DNA of 38,289 nucleotides from assembly GCF_003217095.1 (NCBI RefSeq), contig NZ_QJSR01000014.1:1-38289 (forward strand), written 5' to 3'. Numbering within the stretch: the first letter of the stretch is position 1; every line of letters starts with the position of its first letter. A program made the position numbers and the translations under genes. Below the pieces are notes generated by a model. It was not told where the DNA came from. It worked only from the letters and a program-made list of their open reading frames with translations, and made no database searches. Below are positions 7,750 to 16,540 of the stretch, one piece after another. This DNA is from Rhizobium sp. PP-CC-3A-592. Lineage in GTDB: Bacteria > Pseudomonadota > Alphaproteobacteria > Rhizobiales > Rhizobiaceae.

Positions 7750-8877
7750 TCAGGCTGCCACTTTCTTGCCGCCGCCTTTGCCGGCCTGTTCGCTCGCCTC
7801 TTCCCGGGCGCGAATACCCTCGCGCACCAGCGGCAGAACATAGCGGCCATAGTCCACGGCGTCGTTATAGTTGTCGTAGCCGCGGATCGAGATCAGGTCG
7901 GCGCCGAGATCGATATAGTCGAGGATGGAATCCGCGATGGTTTGCGGCGAGCCGACCAGTGCCGTGGTGGCGCCGCTCGCATTGGTGGCCGTAACCGTAG
8001 GGTACCAGAGCGCCCGGTCGTGCACATGGCCGCGCGCGGCGATATCCAGAAGCCGCTGCGAGCCGACATTGGCGGGCGGCGCCGACGAGACGGGCTTGCG
8101 GGAGAGACCCTTTTCGCGGTTCGCGTTCAGCTGGTCGAGCACCTTGTGGGCCTTGACCCAGGCCAGTTCGTCCGTCTCGGCGATGATGGGGCGGAAGGTG
8201 ACCCAGATGCGGGGGCGGTCGGTGCGGCCGGCCTTGGCGGCTTCCTCGTAGACCCGGTCGATCTGCTGCTTCGTCTCGGCCAGCGGTTCGCCCCAGAGGC
8301 CGAAGATGTCGCAGAGCGCGCCGCCGATGCGGTAGGCGGCATCCGACGAGCCGCCGAGCGAGATCGGGATATGCCCCTTGGTCGGGCGCACATTGCTGAT
8401 GAACTGCTTGAACTGGTAGTATTTTCCGTCGAAATCGAAGGGCTCGGTCCCGCTCCACGCGAGCCGCAGGATGCGGATATATTCCTCCTGCCGCTCATAG
8501 CGCTCTTCCTTGTTGAGAAAGTCGCCCTCACGTGCCTGCTCGTCGTCGCTGCCGCCGGCAATGAAGTGGACGACGACGCGTCCGCCGCTCAGCTGGTCGA
8601 GGGTGGCCAGCGCCTTCGCGGCGACCGTGGGGTAGACGGTGTTCGGCCGCAAAGCGACAATGATGTTGATGTTCTTGGTATGCGCCAGGATCGTCGCGCC
8701 GATGGTGAAGGGATCGAAGGACGACGACGCATAGGGGATCAGCGTGTAGTTGAAGCCGTAATCGTCCAGCGTGCGCGCATAGCGTTGCAGATAGGCCGGA
8801 TCGATCGGTGCCTGCGGCTGGGGATGAAGGTCGTTGGATTCGTTCGGAAAGGTAACGCTGATGAATTCTGCTGGCAC
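7750..8877 (-). CDS. LLM-class flavin-dependent monooxygenase, SsuD-like
   Basis: About 375 aa. The frame extends up to an ATG at 8913, but the GTG at 8877 follows GGGAG at good spacing and begins at VPAEFISVTFPNESNDLHP, so I prefer it. Bacterial-luciferase fold markers are in order: YARTLDDYGFNYTLIPY, TNINIIVALRP-like strand (KNINIIVALRP), LDQLSGGRVVVHFIAGGSDDEQAREGD, Y-E-R-EEYIRILRLAW, and the late GSPQTIADSILDYIDLGADLISIRGYD. The NIV/HFIAGG-D-EQ-REGD block is the alkanesulfonate-monooxygenase pattern. Such enzymes use FMNH2 from a separate reductase, none of which is seen here. The C-terminus is Lys/Gly-rich. Role: C-S bond cleavage or a related oxygenation. Confidence 0.8.
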   Translation of the reverse strand: MPAEFISVTFPNESNDLHPQPQAPIDPAYLQRYARTLDDYGFNYTLIPYASSSFDPFTIGATILAHTKNINIIVALRPNTVYPTVAAKALATLDQLSGGRVVVHFIAGGSDDEQAREGDFLNKEERYERQEEYIRILRLAWSGTEPFDFDGKYYQFKQFISNVRPTKGHIPISLGGSSDAAYRIGGALCDIFGLWGEPLAETKQQIDRVYEEAAKAGRTDRPRIWVTFRPIIAETDELAWVKAHKVLDQLNANREKGLSRKPVSSAPPANVGSQRLLDIAARGHVHDRALWYPTVTATNASGATTALVGSPQTIADSILDYIDLGADLISIRGYDNYNDAVDYGRYVLPLVREGIRAREEASEQAGKGGGKKVAA

Positions 8878-8986
8878 GAGGCGTGTCTCCCATACGGTAG
8901 GTAGCCGGCGCATACGGCGCCGGTCAATGCTGTCAGCCTAAGGCGCGATATCGGGACAAGGAAGACAGGTCGTTCTATTTCTAGTG

Positions 8987-8998
8987 ATTCTATAGAAT
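8987..8998. promoter_or_regulatory. 12-bp palindrome ATTCTATAGAAT upstream of the LLM gene
   Basis: A perfect palindrome in a short AT-rich patch of the 130-base gap before the SsuD-like gene, about 110 bases upstream of its likely start. Half-sites ATTC/GAAT recur at 15634-15645 upstream of the ABC binding-protein gene. It is a candidate regulator site or promoter element, with no further support. Confidence 0.25.
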
Positions 8999-9044
8999 AT
9001 CTTCCTCAAGTCGGTCCGATCGCCGCGAGTCCAACGTCCGGACA

Positions 9045-10139
9045 TCACCACGAGGCCGACCAACCGAGACTGGGCGCGACTGTCTGGGCAAAATCGGTGA
9101 GGATGCGCAGGTTTTCCGGAAGCCCGAAGCCGGGCGGCAGGAAGAGAATGATCTCGTCGGCAGCGCTGAGGCCGGGATCGCTCACGATCGCCTCGACAAC
9201 CCGGTCGGGCGTGCCGTGGAACACCGGCGAGATCTGCGAGCCCTGCGGCTGCACGGCTGCGGGTGCCAGCGCGCCCTTGGGCCGCGACGCCGCAATGCCA
9301 AGCGTCCGGCGTTCGAGATCATAGGCAGCATAGGTTTCCAGAAGGTCGGGCGAGGTCGCCGGGAGAATCGAGGCTGCGACCGTGACCGGCTGCGGCTGCG
9401 TGCCCCAGAGCTCGTGCCAGCGGGCGCGGAAGGCGGCGATGCCGCGCGCCTGATAGGCGCCGAAGGCCTCGCCCTCGTCATGGTCGTGCTGAACGGTACC
9501 GCAGACGAGGCCGATGCCGAGTTCGGCCGCCTGCACGGCGGAGGCAAGGCTGGCCGAGCCTTGGCGGATGCGGGCGGCAAGTGTCGGGCTGTGCGGCGTC
9601 ACCCGCAGCTGCGTCCCCTCCGGCGCGGCTTCGCCGGGACCGGCCACCGTGTGCAGCACCTCGCCGCGCACGGCAGCCAGAAACCGCGCCTGCCGGCGCT
9701 TGGCTTCCGTCCGCGCATCCGTGCCGACCGTGCCGAACACCGCGTCGAAGGCGGCATTGGCGCCGGTGGCGATCGCCAGCTCCAGCCGGCCGTCGATCAG
9801 GAGATCGGTGGTGCCGGCGGCCTCGGCCAGAAGGATCGGGTCCTGATAGCGCATGGGAATGACGGCGGAGCCGAAGGTGATGCGCCGTGCGTGCTGGCCG
9901 GCGGCGGCAAAGAAGGGCAGCGGCGACGACAGATAGTGATCGAAGTGCCGCTGGTATGCCCAGCCCGACTGGTAGCCCAGCCGCTCCGCTGCTGTATAGA
10001 GCGCGATGCCGTCGCGCAGTCCCTGTGCGGGGCCTGCCGCGTCGTTGAAGGCGACGCGGGTGTTGAAGCCGATCCGCGTCTTCGGCCGGAACGCGGCGTC
10101 GGCAACGGGTGCGAAGGATGTGGCGGCAGCGGCGGTCAT
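9045..10139 (-). CDS. LLM-class flavin-dependent oxidoreductase (alkanal-monooxygenase-like)
   Basis: A 364-aa luciferase-like protein. Markers are KTRIGFNTRVAFND at the N-terminus, IALYTAAERLGYQSGWAYQRHFDHYLSSPLPFFAAAGQHARRITFGSAVIPMRYQDPILLAEAAGTTDLLIDGRLELAIATG, and the C-terminal HGTPDRVVEAIVSD. The H-F-D-H segment and the IPM-Y-DP block are typical of LLM enzymes of the luciferase-alpha type rather than the SsuD type. Its ATG overlaps the stop of the ABC ATPase gene by four bases (ATGA), so the two are co-translated, which ties the enzyme to the imported substrate. It is followed by a 130-base gap and the second LLM gene. Confidence 0.75.
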   Translation of the reverse strand: MTAAAATSFAPVADAAFRPKTRIGFNTRVAFNDAAGPAQGLRDGIALYTAAERLGYQSGWAYQRHFDHYLSSPLPFFAAAGQHARRITFGSAVIPMRYQDPILLAEAAGTTDLLIDGRLELAIATGANAAFDAVFGTVGTDARTEAKRRQARFLAAVRGEVLHTVAGPGEAAPEGTQLRVTPHSPTLAARIRQGSASLASAVQAAELGIGLVCGTVQHDHDEGEAFGAYQARGIAAFRARWHELWGTQPQPVTVAASILPATSPDLLETYAAYDLERRTLGIAASRPKGALAPAAVQPQGSQISPVFHGTPDRVVEAIVSDPGLSAADEIILFLPPGFGLPENLRILTDFAQTVAPSLGWSASW

Positions 10140-11857
10140 GCGATCTGCTCTTGCCCGAACACCGGCAACGCCGCGGGCCGCACGGTGCGCGCCCGGACGG
10201 GCGAGGCCGCACCCGAGGGGATCGATTGCAGCAGCGCCACCGTGTAGGGCTCACGCGGGGTCTCGAAGATGTCGGAGACCGTACCATGCTCAACGATGCG
10301 GCCGTGGCGCATGACCGATACCGTGTGGGCGAGCTGGCGCACGAGCGCAAGATCATGGGAGACGAACACATAGGTGAGGCCGAGCTTCGCCTGCAGCTCA
10401 AGCAGCACCGCCACGATATCGGCCTGCACGGTGACATCGAGTGCGGAGGTCGGCTCGTCCAGCACGATCACGTCGGGCCGCAGCACCAGCGACCGGGCAA
10501 TCGCCACCCGCTGGCGCTGCCCGCCGGAAAGCGCTTGCGGCTTGCGCGTGATCAGATGCGCACCGAGCCCGACATCGACAAGCGCCGCGCGCACCCATTC
10601 GGCCCGCTCGGCCGGTGTCCCGATCTTGAACCGGTCGAGCGGTTCGCGCACCAGACGCTCGACCGTCCATGTCGGATCAAGCGAGGTGAAGGGGTTCTGG
10701 TAGACGAGCTGCAAATGCCGCCAGATGCTTTGCATCGAGCGGCGCGTGCGCCCGGTGATCGCCTCGCCCGCGACCGTGATCTCGCCGCTATCGGGCTGTT
10801 CCAGCCCAAGCAGCAGCCGGATCGTCGTCGTCTTGCCGGAACCGGACTCCCCGACCAGCGCATGCGTCGTACCGGAGGGTACGGAAAAGGAGACGTCGTT
10901 GACAGCTGTCAACACGTTGCCATCGACCTCGAAGGTCTTGGTGAGGTTCTGGACCGAGATTTTCAGCGCCGGCCCGTCATCGACAAGACGGCGGAAGCCG
11001 GGATCGCGGAGCGTCGCATAGCGGTGGGGATTGAGCGCCGGCACATCGGCATGCAGCTTCTTCGCGTAAGGCGAGGAGGGAGACGCGAAGACCGTGGCCG
11101 TGCTGCCCGCTTCCTGCACCGAACCGTCCTTCAGGACGACGATGCTGTCGGCCCGCTCGGCCGCGATCGCAAGATCGTGGGTGATGAGCAGCAGGCTGAT
11201 ATCGAGGTCGTGCTGAAGGCGGGAGAGGAGGTCGAGGATGCGCTTCTGAATGGTGACGTCGAGCGCGGAGGTCGGCTCGTCCGCCACCAGCAGCAGCGGC
11301 CTTGGCAGGACGGCCAAGCCGATCAGCACGCGCTGGAGCATGCCGCCCGAGAGCTGGTGCGGATAGGACTCATAAACGCGCTGTGGATTGTCGAGCCCGA
11401 CCTGCGCGAAGGTTTCAAGGATGCGTTCCCTTGCTATACGCGGATCGCGCTCGTCTGCGAGCGCTGCGGCCTCCAGCGCCTGCGAGCCGATGGTGCGGAC
11501 GGGATTGAGCGCATTGCCCGGGTCCTGTGGCACAAAGCCGATGGCCCGCCCGCGCAAAGGCCGGAAGCGGCGCTCCGACAGTCCCAGAATCTCCTCTCCG
11601 TCGAACGAGACACGACCCTTGACCCGGGTCGATCCGGGAAGAAGGCGCAGCACGGTGCGGGCGATGGTGGACTTGCCGGAGCCGGACTCGCCGATGAGCG
11701 CCAGGCTCTTGCCGCGACCGAGCGAGAAGCCGACGTCAGTCACAACGCGGTTCGCACCATAGGAGACGTTGAGGTCTTCGACGTGAAGGAGCGGCGTGGG
11801 TCTGTCCACCTGAACGTTGTGGGGGAAGGCGGTGGTCAGTCTGTCGTGCGGAGCCAT
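10136..11857 (-). CDS. Double ATP-binding subunit of a peptide-type ABC importer (DppD-DppF fusion)
   Basis: About 573 aa from ATG 11857; an upstream in-frame Met at 11929 would overlap the permease by far more. Two complete nucleotide-binding domains: Walker [10 protein letters not shown] at 56-64 and GESGSGKTT at 336-344, signature LSGGMLQR at 169 and LSGGQRQR at 443, Walker B with [10 protein letters not shown] at 191-200 and [12 protein letters not shown] around 463. The first domain has the Dpp/Opp helper region, where the [18 protein letters not shown] linker joins the halves. Such fusions power import of peptides, opines, glutathione or nickel. It overlaps the permease gene upstream and the LLM gene downstream, so the whole set is one operon. 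Confidence 0.9.
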   Translation of the reverse strand: MAPHDRLTTAFPHNVQVDRPTPLLHVEDLNVSYGANRVVTDVGFSLGRGKSLALIGESGSGKSTIARTVLRLLPGSTRVKGRVSFDGEEILGLSERRFRPLRGRAIGFVPQDPGNALNPVRTIGSQALEAAALADERDPRIARERILETFAQVGLDNPQRVYESYPHQLSGGMLQRVLIGLAVLPRPLLLVADEPTSALDVTIQKRILDLLSRLQHDLDISLLLITHDLAIAAERADSIVVLKDGSVQEAGSTATVFASPSSPYAKKLHADVPALNPHRYATLRDPGFRRLVDDGPALKISVQNLTKTFEVDGNVLTAVNDVSFSVPSGTTHALVGESGSGKTTTIRLLLGLEQPDSGEITVAGEAITGRTRRSMQSIWRHLQLVYQNPFTSLDPTWTVERLVREPLDRFKIGTPAERAEWVRAALVDVGLGAHLITRKPQALSGGQRQRVAIARSLVLRPDVIVLDEPTSALDVTVQADIVAVLLELQAKLGLTYVFVSHDLALVRQLAHTVSVMRHGRIVEHGTVSDIFETPREPYTVALLQSIPSGAASPVRARTVRPAALPVFGQEQIA

Positions 11858-12681
11858 CGGCTGATCCTGTTTACTGAGAGGACTGTGGCAATCGTGACGA
11901 GGGCGGGGGCGTAAACCAGCCAGGGCCATTTGGGGTAATCCTTGCCGATCGAGATCAACAGGCCCCAGTCGGAAGCGGGCGGTGGATCGCCGTAGCCGAG
12001 GAAGGCGAGGCTGGCGATGACGAGGATCGAGTCCCCGAAATGCAGCACACCGAGCGGTAGCACGGAGCGCGAGGCATTGGGCAGCACGTGGCGAAGGAGG
12101 ATGTGCCAGCGCGAGCCGCCCGAAAGGAACGACGCCTCCACGAAGGTCGCCTCCCGCGTCTTGATCACCTCCGAGCGCATGACGCGAGCGAAGACGGCGA
12201 CGGCGGAGACGCCCGTTGCAATGGCCGCATTGATGGTGTCGAAGCCGATGGCCGTGACGACGATGACAGCGAGCAGGAACTTCGGGATCGCCAGAAGCAC
12301 ATCAACGAAGCGGGCAAGCACCGTGTCGACCCAGCCGCCGAGAAATCCCGCAACGAGCCCGATAAGGCCACCGGCGAGAACGCCGATGACCACGGCGATG
12401 AGCGCGCTGGTGACCGAAGAGGCACTGCCGAAGACCACGCGGGCAAAGAGGTCGCGGCCGAGATGATCGGTGCCGAACCAGTGCGCAAGGCTCGGCCCTA
12501 AGAGCTTGTCGGCCGGCACACCAGCGATCGGGTCATGGCCGGTGAAGAGGCCGGGCACGAGCGACCAGGCAATGACAAGTGCGACGAAAACGAGCGACAG
12601 GACGACGGGAAGCGGCGGAAGCGCCGCTCGCCGGCGTGCCGGGGCGAGGTGTGCGGCGGTGGCCGTGGAGAGGAGGGTCAT
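11836..12681 (-). CDS. ABC importer permease, DppC/OppC family
   Basis: A 281-aa membrane protein. After a short cytoplasmic N-terminus comes a hydrophobic helix (PVVLSLVFVALVIAWSLVPGL), a periplasmic HWFGTDHLGRDLFARVVFGS segment diagnostic of the DppC/OppC family, several further helices, and the coupling loop EASFLSGGSRWHILLRHVLPNA (EAA-type motif). The end GYGDPPPASDWGLLISIGKDY is also family-typical. It pairs with the DppB-like permease, whose stop overlaps its ATG (ATGA). A GGGAGC ribosome site precedes the start. Its last 22 bases overlap the ATPase gene. Confidence 0.9.
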   Translation of the reverse strand: MTLLSTATAAHLAPARRRAALPPLPVVLSLVFVALVIAWSLVPGLFTGHDPIAGVPADKLLGPSLAHWFGTDHLGRDLFARVVFGSASSVTSALIAVVIGVLAGGLIGLVAGFLGGWVDTVLARFVDVLLAIPKFLLAVIVVTAIGFDTINAAIATGVSAVAVFARVMRSEVIKTREATFVEASFLSGGSRWHILLRHVLPNASRSVLPLGVLHFGDSILVIASLAFLGYGDPPPASDWGLLISIGKDYPKWPWLVYAPALVTIATVLSVNRISRWLRTTD

Positions 12682-13673
12682 GGTGCCGTTGCTCCCGCGG
12701 GTTTGGACGCGGGTGAGCGCGGGGTTTTTGCCCCCAGCAGCTTCACGCGCGGATCGAGCAGGGGATAGACGAGATCGGCGATGAGGTTGGCGAGCACGAA
12801 GACAACGGCGGCCAGCGACACCACGGCCTGCAGCACCGGCAGGTCCTGCGTGCTGACCGAGCGCTGCACGAGGCTGCCGATGCCGGTACGGCCAAAGACC
12901 GTCTCGGTGATCAGCGACCCGCCGAGCAGCTCGCCGATGGTGAGTGCAATAACGGTGACAACGGGCAGCGAAGAGGGTTTCAGCAGGTGGCGGGTGAAGA
13001 GGTGGAATTGCCGCAGTCCGCGCCCGCGTGCCACCGCGATGTAATCCTGGCCTGCTTCATGGTCCAGGCTGGCGATCAGCACCTCGGCGATCTGGGCCGA
13101 GATGGGAATGGCAAGCGTGACCGCAGCAAAGAAGGTCGCCCAGGCGCTATCCGGATTGATGACCCGGAAGAGCCCGAGCTGGAAGCCGAAGAGATGGATG
13201 AGCACCAGCCCGATGACAAAGTTGGGCACCGAGAGGAACAGCGAGGGAAAGGCCCGCAGCAGGCCCTGCCCGTAGCGCTTCGGCAGAACCTGCGTGCCGT
13301 AGGCGACCACCACCGCCAGCACCAGCGCGAGGAAAAGCGCCGATGTGGCGAGAATGAGCGTCGAGGGTAGCACCTCGGCGATCATCGTCGTCACCGGCCG
13401 GTGGGAACGCATGGAAAGCCCGAGATCACCGGTGAGGAAGCCGGACAGCGACGACCAGAGCTGTTCCAGAACCGGTCTGTCGAGGCCCTGCGCCGCCACG
13501 ATCTGTGCGATCTCCTCCTCGGAAAATCCGTTCTGGGGATTGCGCAGCACGCTGGTGATCGGGTCGCCGGGCAGGATGCTCACGACCACGAAGGTGAAGA
13601 CGTAAGCGAGCAGGATGACGATGGCGGCCTGGGCCAACCGCTTGCCCGCATAGGTGAGATAGGCGCTGTTCAT
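12678..13673 (-). CDS. ABC importer permease, DppB/OppB family
   Basis: About 331 aa from ATG 13673; the longer frame to 13748 would run into the binding-protein gene, which stops at 13699. Features: first helix AIVILLAYVFTFVVVSILPGDPI, the family segment ITSVLRNPQNGFSEEEIAQIVAAQGLDRP, about six membrane helices, and the coupling loop DYIAVARGRGLRQFHLFTRHLLKP before the last helices (GELLGGSLITETVFGRTGIGSLVQRS, then DLPVLQAVVSLAAVVFVLANLIADLVYPLLDPRVKL). It forms the channel with the DppC-like partner in the inner membrane. The Ala/Pro-rich C-terminal tail is unremarkable. Confidence 0.9.
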   Translation of the reverse strand: MNSAYLTYAGKRLAQAAIVILLAYVFTFVVVSILPGDPITSVLRNPQNGFSEEEIAQIVAAQGLDRPVLEQLWSSLSGFLTGDLGLSMRSHRPVTTMIAEVLPSTLILATSALFLALVLAVVVAYGTQVLPKRYGQGLLRAFPSLFLSVPNFVIGLVLIHLFGFQLGLFRVINPDSAWATFFAAVTLAIPISAQIAEVLIASLDHEAGQDYIAVARGRGLRQFHLFTRHLLKPSSLPVVTVIALTIGELLGGSLITETVFGRTGIGSLVQRSVSTQDLPVLQAVVSLAAVVFVLANLIADLVYPLLDPRVKLLGAKTPRSPASKPAGATAP

Positions 13674-13698
13674 GGCACGACCCCTGCGACGGCTGATG

Positions 13699-15363
13699 TC
13701 ACTGCCCGACCTCGCTCTTGGTTGCGGTGTAGTAGCTGGCATAGGCAACGCCGTTGTAGACCTCGCCCTTCAGTGCCGGCGACTGGACGTAGATGCGCTG
13801 GACGATTTCCGTGCGGGGAATGAAGTAGCCCTGTTCGAGCACGTATTTTTGCAGCGCATCGAGCAGCGGCGCGCGGGCATCGAGGGTGTCGGCGCTGGCG
13901 ATCTTGTCCCGCAGGTCGTTGATGACGGTATCCCGCTCGTCGAGCGCGAACCAGTTTTCGCCATTGTTGGCATTGGTGAGGATGCCGGCGACGGTTCCGG
14001 CATCGATGAAGCTGCGCGTGACCTCATAGGCCGGAACGGCAGCACCGCCGAACTTCACCTTCTCGCCGAAGGTCACCACGTCATAGGCCCGGATCACGAC
14101 CTTCCAGCCGATCTTGCCGAGCTGCTGGGAGATGAGCTCGTCGATGGACTTGGAGGCTGCAAGATAGGGGTTCGAATGAAGCGTCAGCAACAGCGGCTTG
14201 CCGTCCTTGGTCCGCACGCCATCTGCGCCCTTGACCCAGCCGGCCTCATCGAGAAGCTTCTCGGCCTTTTCCGGATTGTAGACGAGCAGATCGCTGTGGT
14301 CGGTCGCGCCGGGCACGTTGCTCTGGATGAAGGAGGTCGCGAGCTTCCAGTCGGGCGTATAGACCGTGTCGATGATCTCCTGCCGGTTGATGCCCGCCTG
14401 CAGCGCCTGACGCACCTTCACATCGTCGTAAGGCGCGAGCTTGGTGTTGATGGCGAGGCCGTTGACGAAGCCGAGATAGCGCGGCGTGGCGACCGTGAAA
14501 CCCTCGTCCTTCAGCGACGATAGCTCCTGGGGCGAGGCGTTGTAGGCGACGTCGGCCTGGCCGGACTGGACGGAGGCGATGCGCAGCGACGGCTCGGAAA
14601 CGAGCTTGTAGGTGATCGTATCGAGGAAGGCCGGACCGGTATGGCCGACGGCGGCCGGACCCCAGTTATAGTCCTTGCGCTTGGTAAGCGTGACGTGATC
14701 ACCCTCCTTCCAGGACTCCACGACGTAGGGTCCGCTGCCCGAGCTCTTGCTGAGATCCGCCTGCTCGGTCGCAGGCTGCGCGATGGTCTTCGGCGAAATG
14801 AGGATGGAGCCGTGATAGCCGAGCGTCGGGATGAAGCCGAGCGTGGGCTTCTTGAAGAAGACCTTGACCGTCGCGGCATCCACGGCCTCGGCCCGCTCAT
14901 AGGTCTTCGGGAACAGGAAGATGGGGTTGATGCCCTCCTTCTTGTGGCCGGCCGACCAGATGTCGAGATTGGCGATAACAGCGGCCGCATCGACCGGCGT
15001 GCCATCCGAGAACGTCACACCCTGCTTGAGATGCAGCGTGAATTCCGTCGCCGTGGCGTTCTGCTCCCAGCGCTCGGCAATCCAGGGGCTCGCCTGGCCC
15101 TGCGCATCGACATAGACGAGCTTGTCGGCCACATGGCCCCAGATATGGCCTTGGAAGCTCGAGATCGCGCTGTTGTTGGGGATCCAGGTATCGCCGAGCG
15201 AGTCGATGAGGAAGGTGATATCGCCACCCTCTTTCTTGGCGTCATCGGCGAGCGTCGCGGCGGGGCCGGCCAGCGTCGCGAGAAGTGCCAGCGCCGTGAC
15301 GGCCGAGGTGGCACGAAGCAGGCGGCGGCGGGTGGGGGAAAGCAGGGAGGCGCGGTCGGTCAT
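13699..15363 (-). CDS. ABC importer periplasmic binding protein, DppA/OppA (SBP_bac_5) family
   Basis: A 554-aa exported protein. The N-terminus has SPTRRRLLRATSAVTALALLATLAG, a signal peptide with a twin-Arg-like RRR, ending near ATLADD. The mature chain shows the family-5 layout: WIAERWEQNATATEFTLHLKQGVTFSDGTPVDAAAVIANLD, DVKVRQALQAGINRQEIIDTVY, and the late YFIPRTEIVQRIYV. Family-5 proteins bind peptides, opines, glutathione, nickel or other polar ligands, and the ligand cannot be read here. It is first in the minus-strand operon and has an AGGAA ribosome site. Downstream oxygenases suggest a sulfur-containing or amide-linked organic ligand. Confidence 0.9.
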   Translation of the reverse strand: MTDRASLLSPTRRRLLRATSAVTALALLATLAGPAATLADDAKKEGGDITFLIDSLGDTWIPNNSAISSFQGHIWGHVADKLVYVDAQGQASPWIAERWEQNATATEFTLHLKQGVTFSDGTPVDAAAVIANLDIWSAGHKKEGINPIFLFPKTYERAEAVDAATVKVFFKKPTLGFIPTLGYHGSILISPKTIAQPATEQADLSKSSGSGPYVVESWKEGDHVTLTKRKDYNWGPAAVGHTGPAFLDTITYKLVSEPSLRIASVQSGQADVAYNASPQELSSLKDEGFTVATPRYLGFVNGLAINTKLAPYDDVKVRQALQAGINRQEIIDTVYTPDWKLATSFIQSNVPGATDHSDLLVYNPEKAEKLLDEAGWVKGADGVRTKDGKPLLLTLHSNPYLAASKSIDELISQQLGKIGWKVVIRAYDVVTFGEKVKFGGAAVPAYEVTRSFIDAGTVAGILTNANNGENWFALDERDTVINDLRDKIASADTLDARAPLLDALQKYVLEQGYFIPRTEIVQRIYVQSPALKGEVYNGVAYASYYTATKSEVGQ

Positions 15364-16103
15364 ACGGGGTTCCTGAAAAGGTTCGGGTTCTCTAGAGCCC
15401 GCTGGCCGCCTTCAGCTCTTGCGGGATGTTAATCGTTTGGCTGGCTAATGATCGGATGCCGGACAACAGATGCGGCTGATGGCAAGGCAACGAGCGGCAG
15501 CCTGCGCTGAAAAGCTTGTTGCGGGTCCTGGAACTGAGGGGGCTGTCGTCTCTCGGGTCACGGTGTCAGGCTCTCGTTTCTTGAAGCCTAGACTAGGGGT
15601 GTGTGTGCGCGATGAGAAAGACCAGTTGTTCTTATTCGATCGAATTTATAGATTATTTTGGTCGGTTTTCGCTTCAGCTGGGATCAGCGTTTCAGGCGGG
15701 GATCAAGATGATGCCAGTACCGTGGCAGTCGCACAGGCTTCGGGAGGCTCGCGGGGGATCATAACCGTAGCTTGGAGATCTAACTAGCAGGCCTATTATC
15801 AACAATGCCCGCATAAACGTCATGCCAACCCTGCGGTGATTGGCTTCTTCATGAGTGCGACATCAAATATTCTACGGGTCCTCGGACGGCATTTTAACGT
15901 GGCCCGTCGTCTACCCGCTGATCGCCGTGCGTGAGGTGGTGACAATCGTTGTGCCGCACATGACCGAGAAGACGTCAAGAATAGAAAATTCTGATTTTCC
16001 TTGGTAATGCTCATTGCATGCGGATTGTGGCTTCGGTCATTCCGTATCCATCGCGAACTCGATAGGAGCTGATTGAAGGCGTCTCGCGATCGTTACGATT
16101 TAA
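15364..16103. other. Long intergenic stretch without a supported gene
   Basis: About 740 bases between the divergent binding-protein gene and the repeat-protein gene. Short frames here show no recognisable motif and have uneven composition. It contains the palindrome ATTCGATCGAAT at 15634-15645 in an AT-rich patch, and should hold the promoter of the minus-strand sulfur operon. I see no tRNA, ncRNA or IS end in it. Confidence 0.5.
15634..15645. promoter_or_regulatory. 12-bp palindrome ATTCGATCGAAT upstream of the ABC operon
   Basis: A perfect palindrome with the same ATTC/GAAT half-sites and four-base centre as the one at 8987-8998. It lies about 270 bases upstream of the binding-protein start. 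Possible operator; weak evidence. Confidence 0.2.
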
Positions 16104-16171
16104 CCTTAACTTAAGAGTGTTCTTACACAGGTCATTTCCTGTGCTAACTAAGCCGTCTTTTTAAGTTAAGG
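16104..16171 (+). promoter_or_regulatory. Nested stem-loop leader that can mask the ribosome site of the 119-aa gene
   Basis: CCTTAACTTAA (16104-16114) is exactly complementary to TTAAGTTAAGG (16161-16171), and the latter contains most of the AAGGA ribosome site (16168-16172) of the gene starting at 16181. Inside lies a second stem, CACAGG (16126-16131) with CCTGTG (16138-16143), around a six-base loop. If transcribed as a leader, the fold would hide the ribosome site, as in thermosensors or other translational switches. Alternatively the inner repeat is a DNA operator. Confidence 0.45.
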
Positions 16172-16180
16172 ATTTAAAGA

Positions 16181-16540
16181 ATGCTTTCCTCGAAGAGAAG
16201 TGAACGGTCTCTCCTAGCTGATCTGCAGTCTGAGATTGCAAATTTGAAGGCGAAGCTCGTCGCCTTTGGTCTTTATGACGAACGGGACTATCTAGAAGCA
16301 AACCCTGACGTTCGAAAGGCTGTCAGAGATGGCGTGTACAAAGACGGGCTCACCCACTTCCGCACCAGCGGTCTTGATGAGGGCCGCTTCCCTGGATATG
16401 GCAATTTCGACTGGGATGCTTACCTCCGCGCCAATGGCGACTTAGCAAATTTCCGGAATGAACGTGATCCCGAGAGCGCGGCGCGTCAGCATTTCCGCGA
16501 AGCGGGATACAAGGAAGGTCGCACGTTCAGGGAAACTTGA
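16181..16540 (+). CDS. Orphan protein with two copies of the YD-YLxxNPDV / EGR repeat
   Basis: A 119-aa protein without a signal peptide. Residues 8-27 form a likely coiled coil (SLLADLQSEIANLKAKL). Two repeats follow: LYDERDYLEANPDVRKAV to FRTSGLDEGRFPG (about 32-72), and NFDWDAYLRANGDLANF to HFREAGYKEGRTF (about 74-117). This aromatic-Asp, YLxxNPDV, HF/HY, GxxEGR unit is found as an N-terminal accessory module in bacterial glycosyltransferases and other surface proteins, and a related unit occurs in the large glycosyltransferase at 31745-33577 in this window. Here it stands alone, without a catalytic domain. The ATG follows AAGGA by eight bases, in a structured leader. Function unknown; perhaps an adaptor in surface polysaccharide assembly. 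Confidence 0.75.
   Translation: MLSSKRSERSLLADLQSEIANLKAKLVAFGLYDERDYLEANPDVRKAVRDGVYKDGLTHFRTSGLDEGRFPGYGNFDWDAYLRANGDLANFRNERDPESAARQHFREAGYKEGRTFRET

Noticed and set aside
10109-11914. Plus-strand frame of 601 codons opposite the ABC ATPase
   Set aside because: Antisense shadow; the minus strand carries both complete ATP-binding domains in this same interval.
15470-15787. Plus-strand frame of 105 codons in the intergenic region
   Set aside because: No recognisable motif, no ribosome site of note and uneven composition; not supported as a gene.
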